A stretch of DNA of 64,000 nt from Naematelia aurantialba (lineage: Eukaryota > Basidiomycota > Tremellomycetes > Tremellales > Naemateliaceae), in NCBI GenBank assembly GCA_021527695.1, contig JAKFAO010000012.1, positions 868,001 to 932,000 of the forward strand, read 5' to 3'. Under the pieces are notes generated by a model. That model saw nothing but the letters and a program-made list of their open reading frames with translations. It was not told the origin of the DNA and made no database searches. Below are positions 43,889 to 55,378 of the stretch, one piece after another; position 1 is the first letter of the stretch, and each line of letters begins with the position of its first letter. The position numbers and the translations under genes are program-made.

Positions 43889-45610
43889 GGCGTTGGGTGA
43901 TTGGGTTGACGTGTCTTTGACGGGATGTAACCAGGCTTGGAGTTGGGTGTAGTGGACGTGGACTGTTGTGGTGCCGGGTAAGTGACGGTGCTGCTGTGTT
44001 TGATGACGCTCTGGCGGCGGTGTGATGCTGTGGAGACGAGAGTCACTCACTGTGAGCTGCTCTGGCTGGAATCTTATACGAAGCGGAGACGGAAGACGGA
44101 CGACGAGGGTTGTGGAAATCAGACTGCCAAAAGTTGGAAATCAACGAGGCTGTCTCGTCTTTCCGGAGCTCCGCCGCGGCTGGCCAGGCACAGGTTTGGT
44201 CCGACTGCACCGGCTTTGTCATTACCCGGTTCAGTTGGGTGCTGAAGAGTGGGTGGGTGGTAGAGCCGAAGACCGCCGACGTGAGAGGGGTGTATGTGGT
44301 GTGGTGCATGCGCTCAGAGGGTAAGTAGCGTATGGCGAGGGTGGTGGAGGCCTGGGATGCATTTGATCACACGTTGATAGCCCACTACAAGGATGGACGA
44401 GAGGGTGGAGCAGGTCGATGCAGTCCGATCGTCGGAAATCCACTTACTCCCTAGGCTCTCTCATTGAGCATGGCCAAGTCGATGTGTGACGGTCTGTAAT
44501 GAGACTGTGGCTACTGCCTGCTCGTAGCATCCCGGTACACCGTGACGAGAATAAGATTCGTAAGGGTAAGTAGCAACAGTATTCTCTCAACCCTCTGGTA
44601 CTCCTCATGATAACGCATCCGACACATTTCTCACGCCCAGAGCGCCGGCTCCGGATCAGAACATCCACTGCCCCATACTCACTCCTCCAGTGGTTGCTGT
44701 ATGACTGCGACGGGCTATGGCACGATGGTGTCATTGTACATCGCGCAAAATTCAATTCGGCATCTACCATCGAGACCGTTCGCTGCCTGTGAAGTCGGGC
44801 AGATAGCGGGCCACTAATCAGTAACCACCATGACTACAGTTAGTAGACCTCACCACGAGGCGATGTTGAGATTGAGAGACAGCCGTCGTCTCTATCACGC
44901 GTGGCTCAGATCAGCCGGTGCAACTGATAGTCCGCTTGCTGGGGAGTGTGGTCGGCGAGTGCAGAGGTACTGCTTCTCTTCGTCCCTTGTGTCATGGAAT
45001 CCATCGCATTTCCCCTTTTAGGATATATCGTCTAAGGGAACCCGTATCGCCCCGAACGTGCCCCGTCCCTTAGTAATCCATTCGATGAGTCCCTGTAGGG
45101 TGACGTAGTCCCTCGTATATAGCAGATCAACTCTGTCTCGATATCCTCATTGAATGTATCGCATCTCATCTCAAGTATACATCCGTTCTATATAGAAACC
45201 GTTCGTCCACGCCAGGTATACCACCGCCGTAACCCGTACCACAGCCCGTGACACCTTGTTCTCTTCTTCCCTTCTCTTCTTCCAATCTCTTCTTCCAATC
45301 TCTTCTTCCCTTCTTCTCTTTCTCTCTGCTTCTACTTCTTGCTTCCAGTTTCCACTTCGACTCGTCTCTTTCCTTCGGTGCTCATGTTGATGAAGAATCG
45401 GACTGGCATAATACATGACTGCTGGCATAAAAATGACTGCTGGCATAATATATGATGAGAGAGTACAAGGAGCACCTCCCCATCCGACTCTGCAAGTCCT
45501 GCACGTTCGTCTGTCTGCACACCTCAACCCCAGGCGGCGAGGCTACGGCCGTAGTTCTTCTCGATCCCAACGCCGCCGGCCAAGCGAGTGACACGACCTG
45601 TAAATGCAGC

Positions 45611-45740
45611 CGAAGCATACCCCGTGAGGATACCTGATGGAGACTAAGCATACCCCGAGGGCGCCTAATGGAGCCTGAGCAGACACCGAGAGGGGTACTT
45701 GATGGAGACGAAGCACACCGTGAGGATGGCTGATCGGGAT
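45611..45740. repeat. ~36-bp imperfect tandem repeat
   Basis: Three to four diverged copies of a unit like AGCATACCCCGTGAGGATAC then CTGATGGAGACTA. Copies start near 45614, 45647, 45681 and 45714 and differ at up to a quarter of positions, which points to an old array. Confidence 0.65.
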
Positions 45741-46753
45741 TCAAGCTGCCACCCTCCTTTACACGAGTCAAGTGAGATGGCCGCCCAGCCGATGCTCTTG
45801 GCGTCTCACTGACTGATGAGGACCTCAATGGACAACCCCAAGCCATGCTCGGTCGCAGACTCTATGACCTGGACGGTCCTCCTTCCGCTCAATGTCCTCA
45901 TCTTGAGGTCATGGTCTAACGTCGCGCGCTCGTGATCTAGGAGGACGACTCACATGATGCAACGTGCAAGAACGTTGATGGCGTGGTCGCTTCAAAGGGT
46001 AAACCTCTCCGGGCTATGTAAGTAAGGCTGTGCGGTCGGAGTTGCTGGCAAGGGGTGCAAATGGTGCCAGATGGCTCCTGTTAATTCTGGGGTCGTCGTG
46101 GGGCGCCGACATGCCGGTGCATACGAGGTCAATGGGATCATGTGTCAGTTGAATCGAACACGTTTTGAGGTGGCCTTTTGCTGCCATTTTTGTCGAAACG
46201 AGCTCGGTTGCTCGCTCGCTCGCTTGGTCCACATGTGCATCGTCTCTCCGACAGAGAGACACACGGACCAGCTGAAAGAAGCTCTGATGCATAAAAGCAT
46301 CAAGTTCAATCCCGTGACTGAGTCTCTGACGCTACGAGTTAAACCCCCATCGGGAACCTCGGCCGGCACCTTCGTTCCGGTGCCTGCCCTCGTTTGCCCC
46401 TAAAGTGCATCGCTTTTTCAGATCGACGATGCAAGTTCATCCTGTGCTGTTGCACCCTTCCTCCTCATCTTCCTTCCCCCTTCCTCCCCCCCCTTCCTCC
46501 CCCCCTTCCTCCCCCCCCCAACCGATGCTGTGGTCTCCTGACGTCCGGGGGCATCCGAGGGACCCTCAATCTCATGTCTCTGGTGGATGCTGGCTGTCAG
46601 ATTTCAGCAGTGCTCGGACCCCTCGAATCACTCCTCACCTCCTTGGAGCTTGGCGTCCTCTCCGGAAGTGGTACTCGTGGTGACATGAGGGACGTTGGCC
46701 GTCTAGCGTCGAGTGGAGCTGCTTCGGAAGATCATGGGTCCATGCATCATGGG

Positions 46754-46760
46754 TATATAA
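46754..46760 (+). promoter_or_regulatory. TATA box of the lectin gene
   Basis: TATATAA lies 150 bp upstream of the lectin ATG and is followed by a CT/CA-rich leader (TTCATCCACTTCTTCACATC). This is the clearest TATA-type core promoter in the window. Confidence 0.65.
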
Positions 46761-46909
46761 TCGTGCACTTCTTGACTCGGCAGTCTTCATCCACTTCTTC
46801 ACATCCTCAAACACCCATTTCGACCACTTGTCTTTCCATCATCGACCATTGACTATCGACTGAACCCTGCACCTATCTTTGACTAAGCAGACTCATCCCC
46901 CAGACCAAG

Positions 46910-48731
46910 ATGCTCTCGCTCATCGCCGTCCTACCGTTGCTGGCCAGCATCCATGCCTCGCCGTTGACCAAGCGCGCGAGTACGCAGATCGTCTATGCCA
47001 CCAGGGACAACCTCTGCCTCTCCCTCGAGGGCGGAAACTCAAAATACCCTGCCGACGGGAGTGGCACGCCCCCGACCGACGGTACACCGGTCATCAGTAT
47101 CGACTGTGACGACGCCAGCGTGTGGAATATCAGCCCGGGGTCCGGGTCGATCACTGTCGCGGGGTATGAGGGGTTTGCGCTGGATGCAGGAAGCAACCCA
47201 GCGAACTTTGGGAGCCTCAAGGTGTGGACTAGCTACCCGGGGCTCTACCAGCAGACGTGAGTACTCTTGCCTGTGTGTTTTCGAGAGTCTCTTGATTGGT
47301 CACGAATGGATGTGCCTGGAAAGCGTCTCGGCTATCGTCTATAAAGCGAAAGGAGGAGAGGAGGTGGTACTCGAAGGACTCGCCTTGGCTGCTGATTCGA
47401 AGGCGCTGACAACTACAGCTGGTACTACACGGACGACCACCGAATCGCCATCACCGGCGGCGACCAGTGTCTCGACGAAGGCGACAACGGCGTGCAGACA
47501 TACCAGTGCACGACCGGGAATACGAACCAAAGTGCGTCGAGGTTGATCACCTCATCCTCCTGCCCAACGCCACGCCCCCTCCTTTGGAGCGGACATCCCG
47601 TCGGGACCCAATTGAGCTCCACTGATACGTCACGTAGTCTGGGAAAACCAGACGCCGACACCGCGCAACAACCCGCAACCCATCACGACCACCACTAGCA
47701 CCCCGACCTCGACGTCTACCTCTGCGACATCGTCGTCGACTTCAATCCCCACGGGAGTAGTGTACCCGGACCCGGCCGGGGGCGGACACCGTATCCACCC
47801 TAATGGGAGGGACGATCTTTGTGTGACGGTGCAGAATGGTTACGCGGCTATTGGTACCGCCGTCCAGATGTGAGTCGTGCTGCGAAGCCGCACCTGCTAT
47901 CCTCTGCTTTCTTGCTCAACCCCCATCCACCAATATACCATGCACCTTCCGTCTTTCACCACCAACATTCCGCCGCCACCGCCGCCACCAACCAACTTGT
48001 TTCATCCAGCCCTATCCTCGCGCTACAAAGTAGTTCGCTACAAAGTAGTTCAACAGAACCCTGTTCTACGATTCAGCGCAACCACGTAGAAGCCACTAAC
48101 ACCCCCCAGCTCGTACTGCTTTGCCGACCCGTCGTCGACCGCACAAAACTTCCAGCTCTTCGATCTCCCCGACGTCGGCACGGCCGGCAACGTCCAGCTC
48201 CACGGCACCGACCTCTGCCTTGATGCAGGCGACGATCCCGCCAACGCCAGTGGTATCAAGGTCTGGACGTGTGGTGACGGCTGGTTGCAGCAGACTTGGA
48301 CATTCGAGGCTGCCAACAGGCTGTCGCTGGGCAATGGTGAGTACAAAACGCTCGTTTCTTTGTTGCTCTCCTGTTTCTTCTCGATCCGACTATGAAGACG
48401 GGACTCTATCCTTACCCTGTCTTACCGTCGCTTCCCACCACTTGGTCGGAGACTTGGTTCTGTTGATCCGACATTACCTCTTCCACATCTACAAGCAGGA
48501 CTCGTTTCCACTGGACTCTGGCCTCTCCAATCTCGTCGGCGCATTGCTGATAACTTCAGGCCAATGCCTCGACGTCGTCGCCGGCTCTGGACCGATAAAC
48601 GCGAAACCGTACGGCTCCGAGGAAGAGCTCCAGACCTGGGCGTGCTCAAACAATGGCGACCCGCAGCAGGTATGTCACTGGTCTCTGTAGCTCGATGCAT
48701 GCTGACATCACAGGTGTTCTACGTGGTCTAA
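46910..48731 (+). CDS. Secreted protein with two ricin-B-type (beta-trefoil) lectin domains
   Basis: Six exons (46910-47256, 47419-47531, 47638-47869, 48110-48336, 48560-48669, 48714-48731) give 348 residues. A signal peptide (MLSLIAVLPLLASIHA) is followed by a Kex2-type site (PLTKR before ASTQ), so the mature protein should start near residue 22. Two trefoil-like carbohydrate-binding domains, about residues 22-155 and 190-345, are joined by a Thr/Ser/Pro linker. Trefoil hallmarks are NLCLSLEGG, ALDAGSNPANFGSLKVWTSY, QCLDEGDNGVQTYQC, LCLDAGDDPANASGIKVWTC, LQQTWTF, QCLDVVAG and LQTWACSNNGDPQQVF. This is only the sugar-binding module; no catalytic chain is present. It probably binds galactose- or GalNAc-type glycans outside the cell. 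The last exon is 18 nt. Confidence 0.9.
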
Positions 48732-49516
48732 GCCGACGAACCAAGAGAGCGAGCGCCAAAGCGTTATAGCGTCATAGCGTCATAGCGTCATATCGAGAAC
48801 GGAGGGCGAGGTATCATCAGCAGAAGGAAGCAGAATGGACAATATGCGACTGTAGTATAGTATAATGGCCAAAGACAGAAGATATGGACTGTGTATCATC
48901 GCGAGTGTATTGTCACGAGAGTGGTCTGCAGCTTTGACGGCCACATCGAGGCATGATCGTACCCTCACCTACTCACGAGTGTGTCTCAGCAATCCAGGAC
49001 AAGAAATTTGAACTTTATCAGGCAACGTTCCTGGCACCGCCTCGGACGGCGTTCTAGCTTCTTTGAGATTCAGGTGAATACGAAAGAATTCCAGAAAGAG
49101 ATAAGCTTAGATCATACAATCTAGAGGCAAGGTCCGAGGCCGTGTTGGCGAATGTAGGGAGCGGTTGTCTGCCAGGGGGGATTGGGAGAGTTAAGGGGTC
49201 GGGACCGATGCTCAGCTAGGCGTCAAATGCGATTGTGGCGGAGTGCCGGTGAGGCAGTGTAGCAGTGTGGCAGTGTACCGATGTCGCAGTGAGGTCCGTA
49301 GACCAAGCCGAGGAAGCAAGTCTAGCCTCCAGAAGGGTAGGAGAAGAGACCAGAGCAAGTTCAGGAGAGGACTCAAAGCATATCGAACATCAGTCAAGAG
49401 CACAGATCGACAATCGAGCATCATGTGCACCACCAACACATGCATCCTCCCCTCGTCCGAAAGTCAAGACAATCCACGGCCTACGGCAGCAGACGGGCCC
49501 CTGGCTCTCGAATCGC
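48732..49516. other. Convergent 3' region
   Basis: 785 bp between the lectin (+) and the first of the minus-strand orphan genes. Short GCGTCATA units (three to four copies) lie at 48771-48792. Nothing else supportable. Confidence 0.5.
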
Positions 49517-50439
49517 CTACGTGACGGTCCAATCCCCCCACAGAGCCTCCTGCGCTCTCTTGCTGGCCGCTTGACTGTCGCCTTGGTGGCGGTGGCGGGA
49601 CCGGATCTCCCAGCCATTTTGGAACTCAACCGACGTGAGCGAGTCTCCATTAAACACAAGTGTGGCAGATTTGGGAAACTTGATTCTCATGCGCATACTC
49701 CGGTTGTGGGTCGCAGTTCCAGCGCTGGGTTTTTGGATATCGGTCTTCTCCCCGACCGTAGTGCGTTCGAGGGGCTGTCCGTCGCAGCCGCTGGTCTCTT
49801 CCTGCGTGGCGGCGATCTGCTTACTGCTAGAGGCGGCAGCGCTCCCAAAGGTGCCAGACGTTGGGTGAGGTTGGCTGCTGGTAGCAGTGTGGGGAACCTT
49901 AGTCCCCGACTGGGCAGTGCTCTGAGTAAGAGGCGCGGTGCTGCGGCGGTCATCGTGGGCACCGGTTCGAGCGGTGGGTGTCGCTGCCGTGCTCCTGGTC
50001 TGTCGGGGATCATTGTCGCCATCAGCGATACTCTACACTGAAATTCCGCCAATCACTTACCCGATCGGCGGGCTGGCGCGTCCGTGGCGTGTCTGGGGGA
50101 CCTGACGAGGACAGGCCAGCCCTCGTCGAGCGTACCACGCCATCACTGCTTGGATCAAGGTTGGTACTGGGCACATTTGATGTGCTGCCCGCCGCGCCCG
50201 AGCTGCCGCTCATCATTCGGCTACGATGATGGCCGGGCCGACGAGGCGTTGGTTTGCTGCGAACTCTGCGTGCCGCCTCGCATCCAGACGGACCCGAACC
50301 GCAGTGCATCACTTGCGAGTTCCATAGATCTGGCAACTAGGGAGGAGAACACTGACACCTCGGATCCCTGCTGCCCGTCATCACGCCCATCGTCAGGGGC
50401 AAAGTGCACGCGAGGGTTAGAAGAACGCCGCTCGCTCAT
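49517..50439 (-). CDS. Orphan low-complexity protein 1 of the 49.5-59 kb cluster
   Basis: Three exons on the minus strand (50439-50294, 50256-50061, 50032-49517) give 285 residues. The start is MSERRSSNPRVHFAPDDGRD. A short helical piece follows (EVSVFSSLVARSMELASDAL), then a Ser/Thr/Gly/Pro-rich disordered stretch. The C-terminal ~65 residues look more ordered (MRIKFPKSATLVFNGDSLTS, VEFQNGWEIRSR). Exon 3 is a 172-codon open frame. The first intron is only 37 nt in this model (donor GTCCGT) and is the weakest part. I do not recognise the family. It is the last gene of five on this strand; its promoter side carries the ~75-bp unit array. Confidence 0.6.
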
Positions 50440-50715
50440 TCTCAAGCAGAGTGGATAGTTGGAGACTGTAGAGAGCGGTGACTGGATAGTCTGGGAGCGA
50501 GGAAGAACGTCAATGGATTTGGGTCTTACGCAAAGTGCAAGACGAGTTGTGTGGCTGTACTAGGCCAGAGTGGTTTTGAAGTCCAGAGGATGAGGGCGTG
50601 TGGAAGAAGTGGATAATGAATTGTTCTCGGAGCTGGGACGCCTCCTTCTTGTATCTCTTGAGTGGAAGGTGATAGAAACGACTTGGTCCGACGCAGTAGT
50701 ACACCATCGCTCAAT

Positions 50716-51060
50716 CTCCCTTGTTCCCATGGTCTCTCTTAGTATGGACTAGATATCCCCGAGCTCCGACATGTATCGTTGCCAAGTCTCCCTTGTTCCC
50801 GTGGAATCTCATGGTAACCACCAGAACTCCCTATGCCCCACAACGAGGTTATAGATGTATCTCCCTTCTGCTCATGGTTTCTCATAGGGTCTCATAGCAA
50901 GGACCAGCAGTCCCCGAGCTCCGACCCGTATCGTTGACAAGTGTCCCTTGTTCTCGTGGAACCTCATAGTCAGGACTAGGACTCCCTGTGCCCCACAACG
51001 AGGCAAGTGAGGTATCTCCCTTCTTCTCATAGTATCTCGACGCAAGGAGGAGAAAGTGCA
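50716..51060. repeat. Array of five ~75-bp units
   Basis: Units of 72-80 bp start near 50716, 50788, 50860, 50940 and 51014. Each opens with (T)CTCCCTTGTTCCCRTGG and continues with a TCTCATRGT-like block. Alternate units match best: GAGCTCCGACAYGTATCGTTG at 50761 recurs at 50916, and CTCCCTATGCCCCACAACGA recurs about 155 bp later. So this is a 155-bp duplication of a dimer. It lies in the 905-bp gap 50440-51344 upstream of orphan gene 1 and downstream of orphan gene 2. No gene seen in the gap. Confidence 0.8.
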
Positions 51061-51344
51061 TCCTTTCACCCAGAGCGCTGAAGGACAGCAGGAAACATGC
51101 AAGTGGCAAATCACGTCAAGGATCGTCCCTCGCCATTATGGGGGAGAATCGTCTGCAGCATCGGGCGGAGATCTGCTGGAATGTGCAGAGTGAAGCGAGG
51201 GCCAAGTTGCATCCCTCTTATGTGGAACACGTAAGCTGGTCCCGATGACGACGAATACATGAGGCAAAGACACACTCTAAGCGATGTAAGCACCAGGCTT
51301 CCCACCCTTGACACCTTGCGTGCTAGGAGGGACTACGATTGGCT

Positions 51345-52484
51345 TCAACCTTCAGCGTTTCCAGAGGCAGGATTTCCGTCGCTGCCTGCATCATCACCAT
51401 TGCAACTATACTCATTGGTCGGGCTTTGCAGTGGGGACACCGGGTGTTGTACACCTTGTTGGCTGGCCCACATGTGGACGGAGTGCGAGTGATTGTTATC
51501 AACAGGGGGCTGTTCAGCGGACTGCAGAGTCGCTGTGCGCTGTTCACTGTTTCCCGCCCCCTGGAAGTGGCGATAACGTCGTGCAAGTCGCCGCCCCACA
51601 GTCTGATTCGGGGGGATAACCCGTAAATAAGTTGAGGGTCCGCCAGAGCTGGCGACCGAAGTCGCATCGTGGGAAGGCTGAGGAAGCGGTCCAATATGAT
51701 AAGAACTTCCCGCTGATCTCCCTGCGGAACCGCCATAGACCGAGTTGGCAGCCGGTTCCGAAAGGTTGCCCGGCGCCATCATCGCCCCGGTACTGACTGC
51801 CATCCTCCCCGTGTTGACAGGGCCATCTCCGGCACGAGGCATCCTCCCGAGAATACCTGCCAGACTCCCAATCACGTCGCTGTTAAGACCCGCATATACG
51901 TTGTCGGGGCCTTCACGCGGGACACTGGGTGACAAGGTGTGCGACGAGAACGACGGCGAGTTCCGATTCATGTTCTCATCCCTGTTCGTGCTGATAACGT
52001 CAAGCAAGCGGCGGAGCTCATCACGAATGCGTTCAGTACATTCCCTTAGGGTGTGGACAGTCGCCCTGTTCCCCTCGCTGATTTCCGCCGCCATGCGGAG
52101 GAGTTCGGCGTCCCGGTCCCAGATTGAGGCACTGCCGTTCGCAGTTCTCCAAATGGCCTGTGCGACAGCTTTCACCGTATCCCGGGTGAGTGCAGTTCCG
52201 AATTGAACGGTTGTTGACACCCCTGCCACGGCTGTTCTGACCCCAAGCGCGATGGTTTCGACACCCAGTCTGAGGAGGAAATCATAGGCGTCAAAGGTCC
52301 CCGTAATGGAGTGTACGGCCCGACGTCTGACATGACGACCCATGCTTTCTTCAACAGCGGGATGAGTTTCAGTACCGTGCGCTGTCTCCCTAGTTGACAT
52401 CTTGACGCCTGTATGGAGGTCAATCGCTAACAGAGAAGCTTGGGGAGAACAAACTCAGTCGAGGCTCTCACCTTTACTCTCCAT
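51345..52484 (-). CDS. Orphan protein 2 of the cluster, helical core
   Basis: Two exons on the minus strand (52484-52472, 52408-51345) give 358 residues. Exon 1 encodes only MESK plus one base and ends at a strong GTGAGA donor. A start inside exon 2 (52400) is the alternative. After a polar start comes a ~55-residue amphipathic/hydrophobic stretch (FLLRLGVETIALGVRTAVAG, VSTTVQFGTALTRDTVKAVA) and a coiled-coil-like segment (MAAEISEGNRATVHTLRECT, ERIRDELRRLLDVIS). A 200-residue Ser/Gly/Pro/Gln/His-rich tail follows. No signal peptide or known domain is visible. The helix could lie on a membrane or form bundles. Family unknown. Confidence 0.7.
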
Positions 52485-52909
52485 GTCCTTGTACCACTGG
52501 AAGACTCTCTGAGTCAGACGTGACCGACGTGTTAACCGACTTGGCAGATTGATCTGTCATGCTCCCTTCATCATCATATGCAGCCTTCAATAATGAAACT
52601 GTGAAGGCTAGTTGATTCCTTCTCCGTCTCTGAGAGTCCAATGCCTGGGCCCCTAGGGGGCAGAGGAGCAAGAGTTCACACACATGCAGCACGACTTGGA
52701 TTCTGTCCCTATCGAGAGATTTGGAAGTCGAGGTACTTGCTCTCTCCTCAGAGGCGGAAGTCCTCGCAGACTTCGATACAAGACTGGCCTGAGCAACTCT
52801 TGACGCGAGCAGCCTCGGTTAGGAGCGATGCTGACTGATCCTCGCACATCAAATTCATGTCTTGCAATACTATACGCAGCAGAAAGGTTGGTCTCTTGCA
52901 TGCAGCAAA

Positions 52910-52987
52910 GGTGGCTCTGTGCTGCGAGCTGTCAGGCTGAGGCGGTGCGGTGGCTCTGTGCTGCGAGCTGTCAGGCTGAGGCGGTGC
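52910..52987. repeat. Perfect 39-bp direct repeat
   Basis: Two identical 39-bp copies (GGTGGCTCTGTGCTGCGAGC then TGTCAGGCTGAGGCGGTGC) sit head to tail in the 519-bp gap 52485-53003 between orphan genes 3 and 2. Identity of the copies implies a recent duplication. No gene seen in the gap. Confidence 0.9.
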
Positions 52988-53003
52988 CATACGGGCTATG
53001 AGG

Positions 53004-54582
53004 CTATGACGGGAATGACCTCTGTCGTGGTCTACCCGGATTGGTTGTTTCTATCGCAGTCTGGACACTTGCGTGTCCTGGACGGACCTTGATAGGTGAA
53101 TCGCCCTCGGTAGAAGTGTGCCCATCTGGCAGCTGGTTAGGGTCCGTTGGTGAGACGCAAGCCGAGACTGACTCGTTCCCCCTTGCCCGATGCAAGCTTT
53201 CGGCCGCATTGAGGATCTTCCACTGCTCCTCCGAGCAGAGCTGGCTCCATTTCCGTACCAGTTTTCCTGAAGGAGCCGGGTGAGTGGGGTGTAGAATCCC
53301 AGCAAGATCCTCCACCAGTTTGCCATCTGTTTCAATATCAGCATCACGGGTCGCCATTACTCACGGCTCCATCCCTCGAGACAAGGCCACTTACCTACAG
53401 GACAGCTGGTGTTGCCATCGTCCGGCAGAGATCCGGATCCGCCACTCGAGCCTCCTGGCGACTGTGATGGAGAGCCTCGCTGATTCTCCAACAGTATGCG
53501 TGTGTCATCGCCTGCAGCGTGAGTGTCCGACATCAAGATAGGAGATTCTGTAAGTGTAGTCGAGAGACTGTTGACCTGGTCTAGGTCGTCCAGAGCTGCC
53601 GTGAGCTGCGGGCCCTGGGAGGTGGCCGACTGTACGAGCCCCAAAGCACTTTGACCCTTTTCAGAAGCCTTCTGGAGCGGCACATGAGACTGGGTTTCAG
53701 CCGAGGTTTCCTGCTCGGCCCATGGAGGCGTCAGCGGCGTCAAGGTACCTGGGGCCAAATGGCCACTATTTTCCCTCCTATCGAGCGTCTGAATGGTCTC
53801 TGGGCTGGGGCCAGGGCTGGCGCTCGTCGGCTGAAATCCCGGATCCATTGACCGCAGCCGCGTGCTCCCATTGGTCACCTGAATTCTTTGGGCCTCAACC
53901 GGAGTGGATGTGCCCACCCGCCAGTAGACTGTAGGCGGCCCGAGTGCCCTGGCGTGAGGTTGAAATACACTTGAGGAGGTGGGTGTCTGGGAGAAGGCGC
54001 GTGATGTCGGGGACCTCTGATCATGTGGTCCACGAGTGCTCTCTGGTGAGTAGGGGACTTGATAAGCCCCCCGTACCTGCTGGGAGTCCCTCCACGCGGT
54101 CCGACCTGTACTCCCAGATTGATGCGAAGTTGACGGGCTCCTGGCTTGGCTGGGGTCATTGACTTGGGCTCGGACAACTGAAAGAAGGATATCAATGATG
54201 TGGTCTTTCGTGTCATCCACTTACTCCCCATAATAGCCTCCCGACCTAGCTGGTTGACGAAGTCGATGTCTTGACTGGCGTTGTCCGCAGCCACTCGCAT
54301 CAATCGCATCCAAGCGTTCACTGAATCAACTGCACCGCTCAATAGTCCTGTGAGACTTTGGGCGGTGACTGCCAAACTTCGGCATACCGTCTGGTAGATT
54401 GACGGAGGTGGCCTTTCGACAGCGGAATCGACCTCGATCTGTTGTTGAGATGGAGTAAGATTGCTATCTCGTTGTAGAGAACGTTGTTGAGAAGGGTTAG
54501 TATCACTATCTCCTTGTTGAGAACGTTGCTGAGAAGGAGCCGAAGGAGTAGTGGCATCCCCGAAATGTTCATCGTCAATCAT
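53004..54582 (-). CDS. Orphan protein 3 of the cluster
   Basis: Three exons on the minus strand (54582-54225, 54177-53395, 53326-53004) give 487 residues. The start MIDDEHFGDATTPSAP leads to Gln/Arg/Ser repeats (PSQQRSQQGDSDTN, PSQQRSLQRDSNLT). A ~60-residue helical segment follows (SIYQTVCRSLAVTAQSLTGL, LSGAVDSVNAWMRLMRVAAD). A long Ser/Thr/Pro/Gln-rich disordered part comes next. The C-terminus looks ordered: DGKLVEDLAGILHPTHPAPS, GKLVRKWSQLCSEEQWKILN. Introns are 48 and 68 nt with GTAAGT donors and CAG acceptors, so the model is well supported even though the family is unknown. Confidence 0.75.
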
Positions 54583-55378
54583 GTCTGATGGATGTCGTCT
54601 TAACAAGGCAGAGGAAATGAAAGCAGCGGACTGGCAGACTCAGCGAGTAATTCTGAGTGGGAACTGTCGGTGGCAAGAGGTTGGCAATGCGGCTTATACT
54701 GCACGTTCCGAGCTCTCTCCTGAGATTGAACGCCTTGCTGGATGTCGAAGGCCGCTGGCTCCTTTTGAGAGTGGTTGCTGAAAGACGCCTGAAACAGAAG
54801 ACCTTGGAGTGATTCTGCTCCTTGCCTTGAATGGTTGAGGCATGTATGCGGTCTGCACCTTGAGCATCTTGCCTTGCTAGACTGTATTCGGGGAGGGCCA
54901 GAAGCTGGCTAGCTTGAGAACAACGTCTCAGGGGCTTCCGGCACCGTGGACAAGCCGCAAACGAAGCGCGCCTTTGTCCGCTCTGGCTGTCGCCGCCGGC
55001 GATGACTCCAGTGGGGCGGCGGATGAAGAGGATCGGCAAGGGCGTTGTTGCATGGTCCCTGGGGAGCTCGAGACCGGCCTGCGCACGGCTGCCAACATTG
55101 CGAATGGATAATTCTGTGCAGCGCGTGTGCATGTTACGGACTGATAATTTCGTACAGTGCGTGTGCAAGTGACGCACTCAGGTGTAGGTTTCACGCAGAC
55201 AGTGGCAACACTCCCGCACGCCGCTCATGCCACAGTCAACGCACGGACTCGTTCTCCGAGTCGCTATGCCGTCTCGCAATGCTTTCTACATGGCATATCG
55301 AAATGCAAAAGCTGTCACTAACAATTCCCCAGCATCTGAAAACAAGCCGCCACTGTCCTCAGCCTCATCACTCTGCTT
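54583..55378. other. Gap between orphan genes 4 and 3
   Basis: 796 bp. A 200-codon open frame on the minus strand crosses most of it and overlaps the start of orphan gene 3, but its amino-acid content looks random. A short duplicated motif (GCGTGTGCAWGTTACGGA-like, near 55120-55170) is present. I treat this as promoter and 3' sequence. Confidence 0.4.

Larger units (their letters stand above)
43889..46909. other. 3-kb gene-poor stretch between malate synthase and lectin
   Basis: The divergent gap between malate synthase (-) and the lectin (+) is 3.0 kb. I could not build any gene here: open frames are short and do not join through plausible introns. It holds a short GACTGCTGGCATAA repeat (about 45390-45450), a ~36-bp repeat array (45611-45740) and homopyrimidine runs (45260-45340, 46460-46520). 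It could hold a decayed gene or a long untranslated or non-coding transcript. Confidence 0.4.

Noticed and set aside
44444..45846. Several 60-155-codon frames on both strands
   Set aside because: No mutual continuity through GT-AG introns, repeat-derived composition and no domain signals.
46265..46340. tRNA-like B box (AGTTCAATCCC)
   Set aside because: No acceptor stem or A box fits around it. I found no convincing tRNA or rRNA gene in the window.
50716..51060. CRISPR-like array
   Set aside because: The units are diverged tandem repeats without constant repeats and unique spacers, and the genome is eukaryotic.
50872..51114. Minus-strand frame with duplicated GAxGxLVLxMRxxE motif
   Set aside because: The duplication comes from the ~75-bp DNA array; there is no start context or splice continuation.
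52495..52560. Alternative first exon of orphan gene 2 (MTDQSAKSVNTSV)
   Set aside because: It would need a weak GTACAA donor. The MESK exon with GTGAGA and a CAG acceptor fits better.
54575..55177. 200-codon minus-strand open frame with CPRCRKPLRRC
   Set aside because: It overlaps the start of orphan gene 3 and has random-looking composition. The Cys pair is not a convincing zinc motif.
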